Shown here piece after piece: positions 8,654-17,603 of a DNA stretch of 64,000 bases (the stretch's first letter is position 1; each line of letters opens with the position of its first letter). Under the pieces are notes generated by a model, which was not told the origin of the DNA, did no database searches, and saw only the letters and a program-made list of their open reading frames with translations. Origin of the DNA: AP-15 sp963750195. GTDB lineage: Bacteria; Pseudomonadota; Alphaproteobacteria; ATCC43930; CGMCC-115725. Made by a program: the position numbers and the translations under genes. The stretch is from positions 62,001 through 126,000 of the forward strand of contig CAVVPS010000012.1 in NCBI GenBank assembly GCA_963750195.1, read 5' to 3'.

Positions 8654-10159
8654 GTGACCCATAATCCCCTAGTGGCCGGTGCATCGGCCCACGATTATCG
8701 GCTGGCCAAGGCTTTGGGCGTGCTGGCGATCACCGCCTCGGCCGTGTCGGCCGAATACGGTTCCGGCATCAACTATGTCTCGGTGCAGAGCCTCTCCGTC
8801 TATCCCGATGTGAAGGGGCTCGTGCCGCTGGCGATGTTCGTGTGCGGCATCGCGATGTTGCCGAAGGCCTATCTCTTTGCGGCCTTCTCGCGGGTCATGC
8901 CGCGCGCCGGCTCGAAGCACGTCTGGCTGGCCCGCAGCCTCGGCCTGCCCGCGGGCTTTCTGATCACGTTCACCTACTGGGCGACGGGCCCCGCCGGACT
9001 GGGTTTTCTCGGCTTCGCCTTCGGCACCTTCCTGGGCCAGGCGATGCTGCCGATCAGTCCGGCTTTGGGGCATTTCCTGCTGTCGCATACCGGCCATCTT
9101 CTGAGCGGTCTCGCGGCAATCTGGCTGACCTTCTGGATCAACGCGGCCGGCATTCGCCATTATGGGATATTCGTCACGATCCTGATGTTCGTGATCGTCG
9201 GGGTGGCGTTGCTGATTACCGCCTACGGCTTCCTGACCCCGCCGGAGAGCTTCGTCGCGGCAGCCAGCAAGGTCGCGAAGGTGCAGCTCGCCCCGCCAAC
9301 GGACGCAGCGCCGGCGAGCCTCTTTCATTTCATTTCCGTCACCTCGCTCTTCGTCTTTGCCTATGCGGGGCTCGGCGCGGGACCGGCGCTCGGCGGCGAA
9401 GTACAGCAGCCGGAAAAGAAGGTGCCGCTCGGCATCATGTGGGGCTGGCTCGTCGCGCTCGTCCTGTTTACCGCGGTTGCCGCCGCGCTGTTCCACGCTG
9501 CCCCGTGGTGGGCGGTCGTCGGTCTGATCAAGGCCGGCAAGACGAGCTATGCGACGGCGCCCGGACTGATCGGCCTGGTCGCGCCGGGTTGGCTGACCGT
9601 CATTTTGAACCTCCTGGTCGCGCTGATCGTCGGCAAAACGCTGGCGCCGGGCCTGATGGTGGCGTCGCGCTTTTGCTTTGCGCAGGCGCAGGACCGAATG
9701 CTGCCCTCGGTCTTCGCCAAGACCTCCAGCCGCAAGGTGCCGCTCGCCGCGCTGCTTCTGATCGCCGGACTCGGTTCGCTGTTCCTGCTGCAATCGGTCT
9801 TCGCCGGCTGGGCCATGGGCGTCGCGGTGCGCTCGCTCGCGGTCCTCGGCATGTGGCTGGCGCTGGCTATCGGTGCGCTCAATTTCTACTGGCACAAGGA
9901 ATACCGCGAGACCGCCTGGGCCAAGGGCGTCAAGGCGCAACCGCTCGTCGTCCCAACGGCGATCGTATCGATCATTCTGGCGGTGCCGCTGATCGTCTCG
10001 CTCGCGATCCTGCCGAACACGGCGTTGATCTTCCAGCCGCTCTTCCAGGGCGCGGTGGTAATGGTGATCGGCGTGGCGATCCTCGCCGCGGCGAGCGCCA
10101 AGGCCAAGAGCCGCGGCGAGACCTTCCGCATGATCGCCGCACAGCTGCCGATCGAGTGA
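8654..10159 (+). CDS. APC-superfamily amino acid permease
   Basis: 501-residue integral membrane protein with about twelve hydrophobic helices and a short soluble N-terminus (MTHNPLVAGASAHDYRLAKALG). The family's unwound TM1 region, with its Gly-rich segment, corresponds to ITASAVSAEYGSGINYVS, and TM6 to FAYAGLGAGPALGGEVQQPEKKVPLG. This last segment (FAYxGxxxxxxxGGExxxPEKxxP) is characteristic of the APC transporters. Start is GTG at 8654 after GGAGCAGGAGGGC. It precedes an enolase-superfamily gene by 14 bases, so the two probably form a catabolic uptake/breakdown unit. Substrate cannot be stated. Confidence 0.87.
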   Translation: MTHNPLVAGASAHDYRLAKALGVLAITASAVSAEYGSGINYVSVQSLSVYPDVKGLVPLAMFVCGIAMLPKAYLFAAFSRVMPRAGSKHVWLARSLGLPAGFLITFTYWATGPAGLGFLGFAFGTFLGQAMLPISPALGHFLLSHTGHLLSGLAAIWLTFWINAAGIRHYGIFVTILMFVIVGVALLITAYGFLTPPESFVAAASKVAKVQLAPPTDAAPASLFHFISVTSLFVFAYAGLGAGPALGGEVQQPEKKVPLGIMWGWLVALVLFTAVAAALFHAAPWWAVVGLIKAGKTSYATAPGLIGLVAPGWLTVILNLLVALIVGKTLAPGLMVASRFCFAQAQDRMLPSVFAKTSSRKVPLAALLLIAGLGSLFLLQSVFAGWAMGVAVRSLAVLGMWLALAIGALNFYWHKEYRETAWAKGVKAQPLVVPTAIVSIILAVPLIVSLAILPNTALIFQPLFQGAVVMVIGVAILAAASAKAKSRGETFRMIAAQLPIE

Positions 10160-10173
10160 CCGAGAGGGGTGCG

Positions 10174-11283
10174 ATGAAGATCACCGACGTTACCTTGACC
10201 CTGTTCGCCTGGGAGAGCATCCCCTCGACGATCTATGGCCATCACACCGCCCAGCCGACCGGCAAAAGCGATCTCGGCCTGCTCGCGGTCATGACCGACG
10301 AGGGGGTGACCGGCCACGCCTTTCTCGGCACGTCGTCCAATCCGGCGAGCCTCGATGGGCCGGGGCTCATTCGCTTTCTTAAGCCGATCCTGATGGGCCA
10401 GGATCCGCTGGACCGCGAGCGGCTCAATCGCCTGCTGTGGGCGCGCGCCCGGGTCGCCACGGTGCGCGCGATCGGCGCCTGCGACATCGCGTTGTGGGAC
10501 ATCGCCGGCAAGGCGGCGGGAATGCCGATCCATCGCCTGCTTGGCACCTGCCGCACCAGCATTCCTGCCTATGCCAGCTCCGAGATCCACGCCTCGCCCG
10601 AGGCCTATGCCGGGCAGGCATTGCACTACCAGGCGACCGGCTGGGCCGCCTACAAGATCCACCCGCCGCAGCGCTGGCGCGACGACATCAAGGTCTGCGA
10701 GGCGGTGCGAAAAGCGGTCGGCGACGATTATACGGTCATGCTCAATTCGACCTGGAGCTATCGCTACGAGGAGGCGTTGCGTGTCGGCCGGGCCATCGAG
10801 GAGATGGGGTTCTACTGGTACGAGGACCCGCTCGCCGAACAAGACATCTACAATTACGTCAAGCTAAAGCAGAAGCTCGATATTCCGATCCTGGCGACCG
10901 AATACCCGATCGGCGGGCTCGATTCCTACATCCCGTGGATCACCGAGCGCGCCACCGACTTTCTGCGCGGCGACGTCGCGGTCAAGGGCGGCATCACCAC
11001 CCTGATCAAGACGGCGCATCTGGCCGAAGCCTTCCGGATGAATTTCGAGACCCACCACGGCGGCAATTCATTGAACAATGTCGCCAACCTGCATGTGATC
11101 ATGGCGATCCGGAACACCGAGTTCTTCGAAGTCCTATTACCCGACGCGATGCAGAAATACGGTCTCGCCGAAGACATCACCGTCGACCGCGACGGCCTCG
11201 TCCACGCCCCGACCGAACCCGGCCTCGGCGCCCAGATCGATTTCGACCTGATCGAACGAAAGAAGGTGGGTGTGTTGAGCTGA
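10174..11283 (+). CDS. Mandelate racemase / muconate lactonizing enzyme family (enolase superfamily)
   Basis: 369-residue enolase-superfamily protein: N-terminal capping domain (residues 1-~125), then the (beta/alpha)8 barrel. Catalytic and metal positions visible are Lys161-x-His163 (YKIH) on strand 2, Asn191 (MLNSTW), Glu217 (YWYEDPL), Glu243 (ATEYP) and His294/295 (THHGGN). The usual first metal ligand Asp is Asn191 here. The KxH acid/base arrangement and the WYEDP motif are typical of sugar-acid dehydratase-like subgroups, but I cannot assign a substrate. ATG at 10174 follows CGAGAGGGG. Probably co-transcribed with the permease 14 bases upstream. Confidence 0.88.
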   Translation: MKITDVTLTLFAWESIPSTIYGHHTAQPTGKSDLGLLAVMTDEGVTGHAFLGTSSNPASLDGPGLIRFLKPILMGQDPLDRERLNRLLWARARVATVRAIGACDIALWDIAGKAAGMPIHRLLGTCRTSIPAYASSEIHASPEAYAGQALHYQATGWAAYKIHPPQRWRDDIKVCEAVRKAVGDDYTVMLNSTWSYRYEEALRVGRAIEEMGFYWYEDPLAEQDIYNYVKLKQKLDIPILATEYPIGGLDSYIPWITERATDFLRGDVAVKGGITTLIKTAHLAEAFRMNFETHHGGNSLNNVANLHVIMAIRNTEFFEVLLPDAMQKYGLAEDITVDRDGLVHAPTEPGLGAQIDFDLIERKKVGVLS

Positions 11284-11403
11284 GTGGTGGAGGACCGCAA
11301 GGATCCTCACCGGCCGATCGCGCGCCGCCGCTACACAGACCATTTCGAAGGCGGCAAGGCTGGTCTGTTGGTCTTTTATATCGACGCGACAGGGCCGATT
11401 TAA
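11284..11403 (+). CDS. Possible 39-residue small ORF
   Basis: Starts GTG immediately after the stop of the enolase-superfamily gene and ends TAA at 11403. It encodes VVEDRKDPHRPIARRR and then a short hydrophobic stretch (AGLLVFYIDATGPI). No ribosome site of its own is evident, and no homology was recognised. It may be a read-through-coupled small protein or merely untranslated sequence; listed for completeness. Confidence 0.2.
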   Translation: MVEDRKDPHRPIARRRYTDHFEGGKAGLLVFYIDATGPI

Positions 11404-11414
11404 CGCGGTATCGC

Positions 11415-11433
11415 CGAGGCGCCTGGCGCCTCG
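11415..11433. repeat. Nearly perfect 19-base palindrome upstream of pirin
   Basis: CGAGGCGCC and GGCGCCTCG are exact inverted copies around one T. The element sits between the small ORF and the pirin ATG (11453), with no T-run behind it. It could be a factor-independent stem without U-tract, or an operator for the pirin gene. Nothing distinguishes these from sequence alone. Confidence 0.5.
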
Positions 11434-11452
11434 CAAACCGGAGCCTGTTGAG

Positions 11453-12151
11453 ATGATCGAACGTAGACCCTTCGAGCGCCTGGGTGGCGCCAACCACGGC
11501 TGGCTCGACACCAAGCATCATTTCTCGTTTGCCGATTACCAGGACCCCGAGCGGATGACCTGGGGCCGGCTGCGGGTGTGGAACGACGACACCATCGCCC
11601 CCGACACCGGCTTTCCGCCGCACCCGCATCAGGACATGGAGATCATCACTTATGTGACCGAGGGGGCGGTGACCCATCAGGACAGCCTCGGCAACAAGGG
11701 CCGCACCGAGGCGGGCGATGTCCAGGTGATGAGCGCCGGTACCGGCATCCGCCATGCCGAATACAATCGGGAGCCGGAAACGACAAAGCTGTTCCAGATC
11801 TGGATTCTGCCGACCCACCGCGGCCAGCCGCCGAGCTGGGGCACCAGGCCATTTCCCAAGGGCGATCGTTCCGGCCGGTTCATTGCCTTGGCCAGCGGTT
11901 TCGAGAACGATAACGAGGCTTTGCCAATCCGCACCGATGCGCGGGTGCTGGGCGCCACCTTGCGCGCCGGCGAAACCATCGATTACCGCCTCGGCCGAGA
12001 GCGCCACGGTTATCTCGTCCCGGCCAAAGGCTCGGTCGAGGTCAACGGCGTCAGGATCGATGCCCGCGACGGCGCCGCGATCCGCGACGAGGAAGGTCTG
12101 CGGGTTCGCGCCCTCGACGATGCCGAGCTGGTCCTGGTCGACGCCGCCTGA
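11453..12151 (+). CDS. Pirin family protein (bicupin, quercetinase-like)
   Basis: 232-residue pirin of the YhhW type. The metal-binding residues of the first cupin are present: HPHQDMEIITYV (two His), THQDS, and the SAGTGIRHAEYN motif that supplies the last His and Glu. The N-terminus (RRPFERLGGANHGWLDTKHHFSF) is typical. Members bind iron, and some show quercetin 2,3-dioxygenase activity or act as redox-sensitive regulators; which applies here is unknown. It stands as a single gene ahead of the ribosomal rplU promoter. Confidence 0.9.
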   Translation: MIERRPFERLGGANHGWLDTKHHFSFADYQDPERMTWGRLRVWNDDTIAPDTGFPPHPHQDMEIITYVTEGAVTHQDSLGNKGRTEAGDVQVMSAGTGIRHAEYNREPETTKLFQIWILPTHRGQPPSWGTRPFPKGDRSGRFIALASGFENDNEALPIRTDARVLGATLRAGETIDYRLGRERHGYLVPAKGSVEVNGVRIDARDGAAIRDEEGLRVRALDDAELVLVDAA

Positions 12152-12179
12152 TCCGCTGTCGGCAACGCCCTTGGTGACG

Positions 12180-12207
12180 TTGACAGAGCCGTCTCGGGAC
12201 GTATAGT
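12180..12207 (+). promoter_or_regulatory. Sigma70-type promoter for rplU-rpmA
   Basis: TTGACA (12180-12185), 16 bases, then TATAGT (12202-12207), about 90 bases before the rplU start. This is the best housekeeping promoter match in the window and is placed as expected for a ribosomal protein operon. A GC-rich inverted repeat (GCGGAC 12217-12222 / GTCCGC 12232-12237) lies in the leader and could serve leader-level control. Confidence 0.65.
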
Positions 12208-12297
12208 GCGCCTCCCGCGGACGAGGGATTTGTCCGCCGCGTTGCTGCGTCCTCGGCTTTGTCGGCCGAAACGCGGTAACCCATTTCGGCAGAGATT

Positions 12298-12644
12298 ATG
12301 TTTGCAGTGATCCGAACCGGCGGCAAACAGTACAAGGTCGCCAAGGACGACGTTATTACGGTCGAGAAACTGCCCGGCGAACCCGGCGCCGTCGTCGAGT
12401 TCGGCGAAGTGCTGATGATCGGCGACGGCGCCGAGGTCGCGGCCGGTACCCCGCTGCTCGCCGGCGCCGCGGTCAGCGCCACCGTCGTCGAGCAGAGCCG
12501 AGCGGCAAAAATCATCGTCTTCAAAAAGAAGCGGCGGAAAAATTATCGGCGCAAGAAAGGGCATCGCCAGTACCAAACCGTGCTCCGCGTTACCGAAATC
12601 AAGGGCGCCAACGGGTTGCCTGCGTGCGCAAGAGGAGAGCGTGA
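12298..12644 (+). CDS. rplU: 50S ribosomal protein L21 (3' end probably frameshifted)
   Basis: Begins MFAVIRTGGKQYKV and carries the L21 core through FKKKRRKNYRRKKGHRQYQ and VLRVTEIKG at about residue 103, where the family normally ends. As sequenced, the frame has no stop there and runs to 12984 straight across rpmA in the wrong frame, which is implausible. A one-base deletion near 12600-12640 would explain it. The next frame reaches TGA at 12642-12644, four bases before the rpmA ATG. L21 contacts 23S rRNA and is adjacent to L27 as in nearly all bacteria. Confidence 0.88.
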
Positions 12645-12647
12645 CAC

Positions 12648-12923
12648 ATGGCGCATAAAAAGGCAGGCGGTTCCTCGCGCAACGGCCGCGACACCCGCGG
12701 GCGCCGGCTTGGCGTCAAGAAGTTCGGTGGCGAGGCGGTTATTCCCGGCAACATTATCGTGCGCCAGCGCGGCACCAAGTTTCATCCCGGCCCGCATGTC
12801 GGCATCGGCCGCGACCATACGCTGTTCGCGACCGCACTCGGCGCGGTCCGCTTTCACAAAGGGCTCGCCGGGCGCACTTATGTCTCGGTGGTCCCGCCGA
12901 CCTTGGCCGAAGCTGCCGAATAG
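12648..12923 (+). CDS. rpmA: 50S ribosomal protein L27
   Basis: 91-residue L27. The start MAHKKAGGSSRNGRDTRGRR is the canonical N-terminal tail that reaches the peptidyl-transferase centre, followed by LGVKKFGGEAVIPGNIIVRQ and FHPGPHVGIGRDHTLFA. ATG at 12648 follows AGAGGAGAG. Second gene of the rplU-rpmA unit; a strong factor-independent terminator follows 28 bases after the stop. Confidence 0.98.
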   Translation: MAHKKAGGSSRNGRDTRGRRLGVKKFGGEAVIPGNIIVRQRGTKFHPGPHVGIGRDHTLFATALGAVRFHKGLAGRTYVSVVPPTLAEAAE

Positions 12924-12951
12924 CCGTTTCCCGAAAGCTGCCGAGGCCCCA

Positions 12952-12979
12952 GGGGAACGGCCCAGCCGTTCCCCTTTTT
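12952..12979 (+). terminator. Rho-independent terminator after rpmA
   Basis: Perfect 9-bp stem GGGGAACGG / CCGTTCCCC (12952-12960 and 12966-12974) with a 5-base loop, followed by five T residues. This should end the rplU-rpmA transcript before obgE, so obgE needs its own promoter or read-through. Confidence 0.9.
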
Positions 12980-12992
12980 CGTGACCGTTTCG

Positions 12993-14028
12993 ATGAAGTT
13001 TCTCGATCAGTGCAAGATCTATTTGAAAAGCGGTGACGGGGGTCACGGTTCCGCGAGCTTTCGCCGCGAGAAATTCATCGAATTCGGCGGCCCCGACGGC
13101 GGCAATGGCGGCAAGGGGGGCGACATCGTCTTCATCGCCGCGGATAATCTCAACACCTTGATCGACTACCGCTATCGCCAGCATTTCCGGGCATCGGATG
13201 GGCGCGGCGGGGCCGGGCGCGAAAAGAGCGGCGCTAATGGAGCGGATCTGGTGCTGCAGCGTGCCGATCGGGACCCAGATCATGGACGAGGAAAACCGGA
13301 TCGTGCTGGCCGACCTCGCGCGCCCGGGTGAGCGCCTGGTCTTCTTGCGCGGCGGCGATGGCGGGTTCGGCAACGTCCATTACAAAAGCTCGACCAATCG
13401 TGCACCGCGCCGAGCCGATCCAGGTTGGCCCGGGAAAGAAGCCTGGGTGTGGTTGCGTTTGAAGCTGATTGCCGATGTCGGTCTGGTTGGCATGCCTAAT
13501 GCCGGCAAATCAACGTTTCTGGCCGCTGTTTCACACGCCCGGCCGAAGATCGCCGACTACCCATTCACCACTTTGAAGCCGCAGCTCGGGGTCGTGCGGG
13601 TCCATGACGAGATGGTGCTGGCTGATCTGCCGGGCCTGATCGAGGGGGCGAGCGAGGGCGTCGGGATCGGCACTCGGTTTCTCGGCCATGTCGAGCGCTG
13701 CCCGGTGATCCTTCATCTCGTCGACGGCACGCGCGACGATGTCGCCGGCGCCTATCGGACGATCCGTCAGGAGCTTGCTGCCTACGGTAACGGTCTCGCG
13801 GAGAAGCCGGAAATCGTCGGGCTCAACAAGATCGACGCGCTCGCCGCCGAAATGGTCGCTGCGAAAATTCGCCAGTTGCGGCGCGTCGCCGGGCGCGGTG
13901 CGGTAATCATGCCTTTGTCGGGCGTTTCCGGCGCCGGCGTGGCACAAGTGCTGGCCGCGCTGTTCGCAGCGCTAGCCGCGGAGCATACCGAGAGGGCGGA
14001 GGCGGGGTCCCTCGCGCACGCAACGTGA
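12993..14028 (+). CDS. obgE: Obg/CgtA ribosome-associated GTPase (frameshifted)
   Basis: Essential GTPase in 50S maturation and stress signalling. The Obg domain is seen from MKFLDQCKIYLKSGDGGHGS through REKFIEFGGPDGGNGGKGGD (residues ~1-85). After GANGADLVLQ the frame is lost and resumes one base later as VPIGTQIMDEENRIVLADL. An extra base lies at about 13255-13262. The GTPase domain is complete: GMPNAGKST (G1), DLPGLIEGASEG (G3/switch), NKID (G4), LSGVSG (G5). Restored length is ~345 residues. An essential gene cannot be dead, so the indel is probably an error. It overlaps proB (GTGA). Confidence 0.93.
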
Positions 14029-15215
14029 CGGCGCCGGCTTCCCGCGCGCTTTGCGGGCGAGACGCTATCACCCCCAGTCCCGCCGAGGCGCTGGCGGCGG
14101 CGCGTCGGCTGGTCGTCAAGGTCGGCTCGGCATTGCTGGCGGCCGACAGCGGCGAAATCCGCCACGGGTGGCTCGAGATATTGGCCGACGACGTCGCCCG
14201 CTGCCGCGCCAGGGGCCAGGAGGTGATCATCGTCTCCTCCGGCGCAATCGCGATCGGCCGCCGTCATCTGGGGTTGGTCGGAAATCGGCTCAGGCTCGAC
14301 GAGAAACAGGCTGCCGCCGCAACCGGGCAGATTCGCCTCGCCCATGCCTATCAAGCGGCGCTGGCCCGCCATGGCTTGACCGTTGCCCAGATTCTGTTGA
14401 CTTTGGAGGATACCGAGGAACGCCGGCGTCATTTGAATGCGCGCGCCACTTTTGCCCAGTTGTTGGGGCTGGGTGCAGTGCCGGTGGTCAACGAGAACGA
14501 TACGATCGCCACCGCCGAGATTCGCTTTGGCGACAACGATCGCCTCGCCGCCCGGGTCGCGCAGATGACCAGCGCCGACATGCTGGTGCTGCTGTCCGAT
14601 ATCGACGGGCTCTACACCGCCGACCCGCGCAAGCAGCCGGATGCGCGCCATCTCGCGGCCGTGCGCGAGATCGGACCGGAGATCGAGGCGATGGCCGGCG
14701 AGGCGGGGCCAGGCTACAGCTCGGGGGGGATGGTGACCAAGCTCGCCGCCGCTCGCATCGCGATGAACGCCGGCTGCTGCATGCTGATCGCCCGCGGGGT
14801 GCCGAAAGGCGATGCCCCGCCGGCCCCGCTTGCCGCGATCGAGGCCGGAGCGCGGGCGACGTTGTTTCTGCCGCGAGGGGAGCCTCGTTCGGCGCGCAAA
14901 TCGTGGATCGCCGGGACCGTCGACCCGTCTGGCATGGTCATCGTCGACGACGGGGCCGCTCGGGCGTTGCGTCGGGGCAGCAGCCTGCTGCCGGCCGGCG
15001 TCGTCGCAGTCGAGGGCGAGTTCGAGCGCGGCGACGCAATAATCGTGCGCACCCGCTCGGGCGGCGAGGCCGGGCGCGGGCTTTCCGCCTACTCCAGCAC
15101 CGACATTCGCCGCATTGCCGGGCACAAGAGTGGTGAAATTGCCGGCATCCTCGGCTACCGTGGCCGCGATGAGATTATTCATCGCGACGATCTGGTGGTG
15201 ACCGAACGCCAATGA
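14025..15215 (+). CDS. proB: Glutamate 5-kinase
   Basis: First step of proline synthesis: ATP-dependent phosphorylation of glutamate. N-terminal amino-acid kinase domain: RLVVKVGSALL, VSSGAIAIGR, PVVNENDTIATAEIRFGDND and LLSDIDGLYTADPR. A C-terminal PUA domain follows (residues ~290-375, from KSWIAGTVDPSG). GTG at 14025 overlaps the obgE stop. The first ~25 residues are poorly conserved, so an internal start is possible. Its TGA overlaps the proA ATG (ATGA), giving a coupled obgE-proB-proA unit. Confidence 0.94.
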   Translation: MTAPASRALCGRDAITPSPAEALAAARRLVVKVGSALLAADSGEIRHGWLEILADDVARCRARGQEVIIVSSGAIAIGRRHLGLVGNRLRLDEKQAAAATGQIRLAHAYQAALARHGLTVAQILLTLEDTEERRRHLNARATFAQLLGLGAVPVVNENDTIATAEIRFGDNDRLAARVAQMTSADMLVLLSDIDGLYTADPRKQPDARHLAAVREIGPEIEAMAGEAGPGYSSGGMVTKLAAARIAMNAGCCMLIARGVPKGDAPPAPLAAIEAGARATLFLPRGEPRSARKSWIAGTVDPSGMVIVDDGAARALRRGSSLLPAGVVAVEGEFERGDAIIVRTRSGGEAGRGLSAYSSTDIRRIAGHKSGEIAGILGYRGRDEIIHRDDLVVTERQ

Positions 15216-16523
15216 CGCCAAACCCAGTGACTGGCGAAACCTTATCGCGGAACCGCGCCGCCGCACCCGATCGCGCACTGGCGAGCGAGATGGCTGGGAT
15301 CGGCCATCGCGCCCGCGCTGCTGCTGCTTCCCTCGCTCTCGCCTCGGCCGAAGCCAAGACAGACGCATTGCGCACCGCAGCGCAGAACGTACGCGCTGGT
15401 GAGGCGGAGATCCTCGCGGCCAATGCCCGCGACCTCGCCGAGGCAGAGGGTCTATCCCCGCCGCTGCGCGACCGCCTTGCGCTCAGATTCCAAGCGGTTG
15501 GCGGCGATCGCCGCCGGGCTTGAAGCGATCGCCGAATTGCCCGACCCGATCGGCCGCACGTTGGCTCGATGGAGGCGACCGAACGGGCTGGACATCGAGC
15601 GCGTCGCGGTGCCGCTTGGCGTTATCGGCATTATCTATGAGAGCCGCCCGAATGTAACCGCCGATGCCGGCGGGCTGGCGCTCAAATCCGGCAATGCCGC
15701 GATCCTGCGCGGCGGGTCGGAAAGCTTTTATTCTTCGCGGGCGCTGGTCGCCGCCTTGGTCGAAGGGGTGCGCGCGGCCGGATTGCCCGAAGCCGCGATC
15801 CAGCTGGTGCCGACTCGCGACCGCGCCGCGGTCGGCCTGATGCTCGGCATGAGCGAATACATCGACGTGATCGTGCCGCGCGGCGGGCGTTCTTTGATCG
15901 AGCGGGTGCAGCGCGACAGCCGGATCCCGGTGATCGCCCATCTCGAAGGGCTCTGCCACACCTATGTCGACGGCGCCGCCGATCCCGCCAAGGCGCGGGC
16001 GATCGTGCTGAACGCCAAGATGCGGCGGGTGTCGATCTGCGGCGCCACTGAGACCCTGCTCATCGACCGCAGAGTGGCTGCCGCCCAGCTGCCGGCAATC
16101 CTCGCCGATCTGCGCGCGGCCGGCTGCGAATTGCGCGGCGACGACCAGACGCGAGCCATCGATCCGGCGGTGTTGCCGGCCGGCGAGGAGGATTGGCGCA
16201 CCGAGTATCTCGACGCGATCCTGTCGGTCGCCATCGTCGACGGCGTCGCTGGCGCCATTGCGCATGTCAACCGCTGGGGCTCGCATCACACCGATGCGAT
16301 CGTGACCGAGGACCAGAAGGCGGCGGAGCGGTTTCTGCGCGAGGTCGACAGCGCCATCGTGCTGGTCAACGCCTCGACCCAGTTCGCCGATGGCGGCGAG
16401 TTCGGCTTGGGCGCCGAGATCGGTATCTCGACCCAGCGCCTGCCGCCGCGCGGTCCGGTCGGCGCCGAGCAATTGACGACATACAAATACCTGGTGCGCG
16501 GCAGCGGTCAGGTGCGCCCCTGA
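15212..16523 (+). CDS. proA: Gamma-glutamyl phosphate reductase (frameshifted)
   Basis: NADPH-dependent second step of proline synthesis, acting on the ProB product. The first ~90 residues read in one frame (MAGIGHRARAAAASLALAS to LRDRLAL). The rest reads in the next frame from DSKRLAAIAAGLEAIAELPD, giving an extra base at about 15485 (CTC-A-GAT). The conserved PLGVIGIIYESRPNVTADA, the catalytic Cys in RRVSICGATETLL, and the C-terminal STQFADGGEFGLGAEIGIST are all present. The protein would be ~436 residues when repaired. Sequence or assembly error is favoured because the flanking genes are intact and conservation is high. Confidence 0.93.
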
Positions 16524-16552
16524 CCACCTTCGCTGAGCGCCGGCCGGCGAGC

Positions 16553-17127
16553 GTGCGTCATCGCCGCATCGGGCTGCTCGGCGGCTCTTTCAACCCGGCC
16601 CATCGCGGCCATCTCCACCTGAGCCTGACCGCGCTGCAACGCCTCAACCTCGACGAGGTGTGGTGGCTGGTCTCGCCGCAGAACCCGCTGAAGCCGGTGG
16701 CAGGCATGGCGCCATTCCCGGTTCGGCTCGATCAGGCGCGACAAATCGCGGCCGGATACAAGCGCATCCGGGTGACGGATCTCGAAAATCGGCTCGGCCG
16801 CTCGCGCTATAGCGTCGACACCCTCAAAGCCTTGCGCCGGCGCCTTCCGCGGCTGCGCTTTGTGTGGCTGATGGGTGGCGACAATCTGGTTCAGATCCGG
16901 CATTGGGAGCGCTGGGCCGAGATCTTCCGGACGGTCCCGATCGCCGTGTTCGATCGCCCTTCTTACTCTGCCAAGGCGCTCGCCGGCCTGGCTGCAATCC
17001 GCTTCGCCCGAGAGCGCCTATCGTCCATCGCCGCGCGCCGGCTGGCTGAAACGAAACCGCCGGCCTGGGCGTTTTTCCACACACAGCTCGATCCGACTTC
17101 GGCGACCCTCATTCGCGCCGAGCGTAA
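16553..17127 (+). CDS. nadD: Nicotinate-nucleotide adenylyltransferase (open into rsfS)
   Basis: Adenylates nicotinate mononucleotide in NAD synthesis. RIGLLGGSFNPAHRGHLHLS holds the HxGH nucleotidyl-transferase motif; VWWLVSPQNPLK, FVWLMGGDNL and the C-terminal DPTSATLIRAE (ISSTxIR-type) complete it. GTG at 16553 is the likely start, 29 bases after the proA stop. The frame has no stop and runs on through rsfS to 17572. A TAA one frame over at 17125-17127 falls exactly where the family ends. The apparent fusion is therefore probably another one-base deletion. Confidence 0.88.
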
Positions 17128-17167
17128 ACAGATCCTGTCACCAACCGTAGTGGAGCAAGGACCCGAA

Positions 17168-17572
17168 TTGGCCACGATCACCGCGCTGCCGTCCCGCACT
17201 CCCACCCGCCCCCGGCGATTTCCCCGTGCCACGCCAAAGGAGCTCCTCGGTCTCGTCCTGACGACGCTCGAAGACGGCAAAGCCGAGGACATCGTCACAG
17301 TTGATCTCGCCGGCAAAACCACGATCGCCGATTACATGGTGGTCGCGAGCGGCCGAGTGGCGCGACAGGTAGCGGCGCTGACCGAGCACCTCGAAGCGGC
17401 GCTGTCGCCCCACGCACGAATTTCGATCGAGGGCAAGGCGCAGGGCGATTGGGTCCTGATCGACGCCGGCGATGTGATCGTGCATCTGTTCCGGCCCGAA
17501 ATCCGCGCCTACTACAACCTCGAAAAACTGTGGAGCGAGGCGCTCCCCGACGCCGAAGCGGTTCGGCAATAG
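17168..17572 (+). CDS. rsfS: Ribosomal silencing factor RsfS/YbeB
   Basis: Binds L14 and blocks subunit joining when nutrients are scarce. The core is clear: LLGLVLTTLEDGKAEDIVTV, DLAGKTTIADYMVVASGRVA, and GDWVLIDAGDVIVHLFRPEI followed by YYNLEKLWS. TTG at 17168 preceded by AAGGA is a reasonable start, giving ~134 residues. The same frame is open from nadD. The nadD-rsfS-rlmH order is the standard alphaproteobacterial arrangement. Confidence 0.9.
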   Translation: MATITALPSRTPTRPRRFPRATPKELLGLVLTTLEDGKAEDIVTVDLAGKTTIADYMVVASGRVARQVAALTEHLEAALSPHARISIEGKAQGDWVLIDAGDVIVHLFRPEIRAYYNLEKLWSEALPDAEAVRQ

Positions 17573-17603
17573 CCCGGGAACTCGGCCGATCCGCTACCGC
17601 ATT

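Noticed and set aside
8669..9940. Long minus-strand open frame (423 codons) opposite the APC permease, and similar ones at 13782-15368, 18049-19533, 36498-37685 and 56174-57229
   Set aside because: Each lies exactly antisense to a well-identified gene and is rich in Arg/Gln/His/Asp, the usual mirror of GC-rich codon use. None has family-like sequence.
12993..14028. Programmed ribosomal frameshifting in obgE, proA or etfA
   Set aside because: No slippery heptamer with downstream stem was seen at the breaks. The shifts go both ways and affect unrelated genes, so error or mutation is simpler.
16193..17572. 459-residue protein including sequence upstream of nadD
   Set aside because: The first ~120 codons are antisense-like sequence within proA in the wrong frame. 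Real homology begins at the GTG at 16553.
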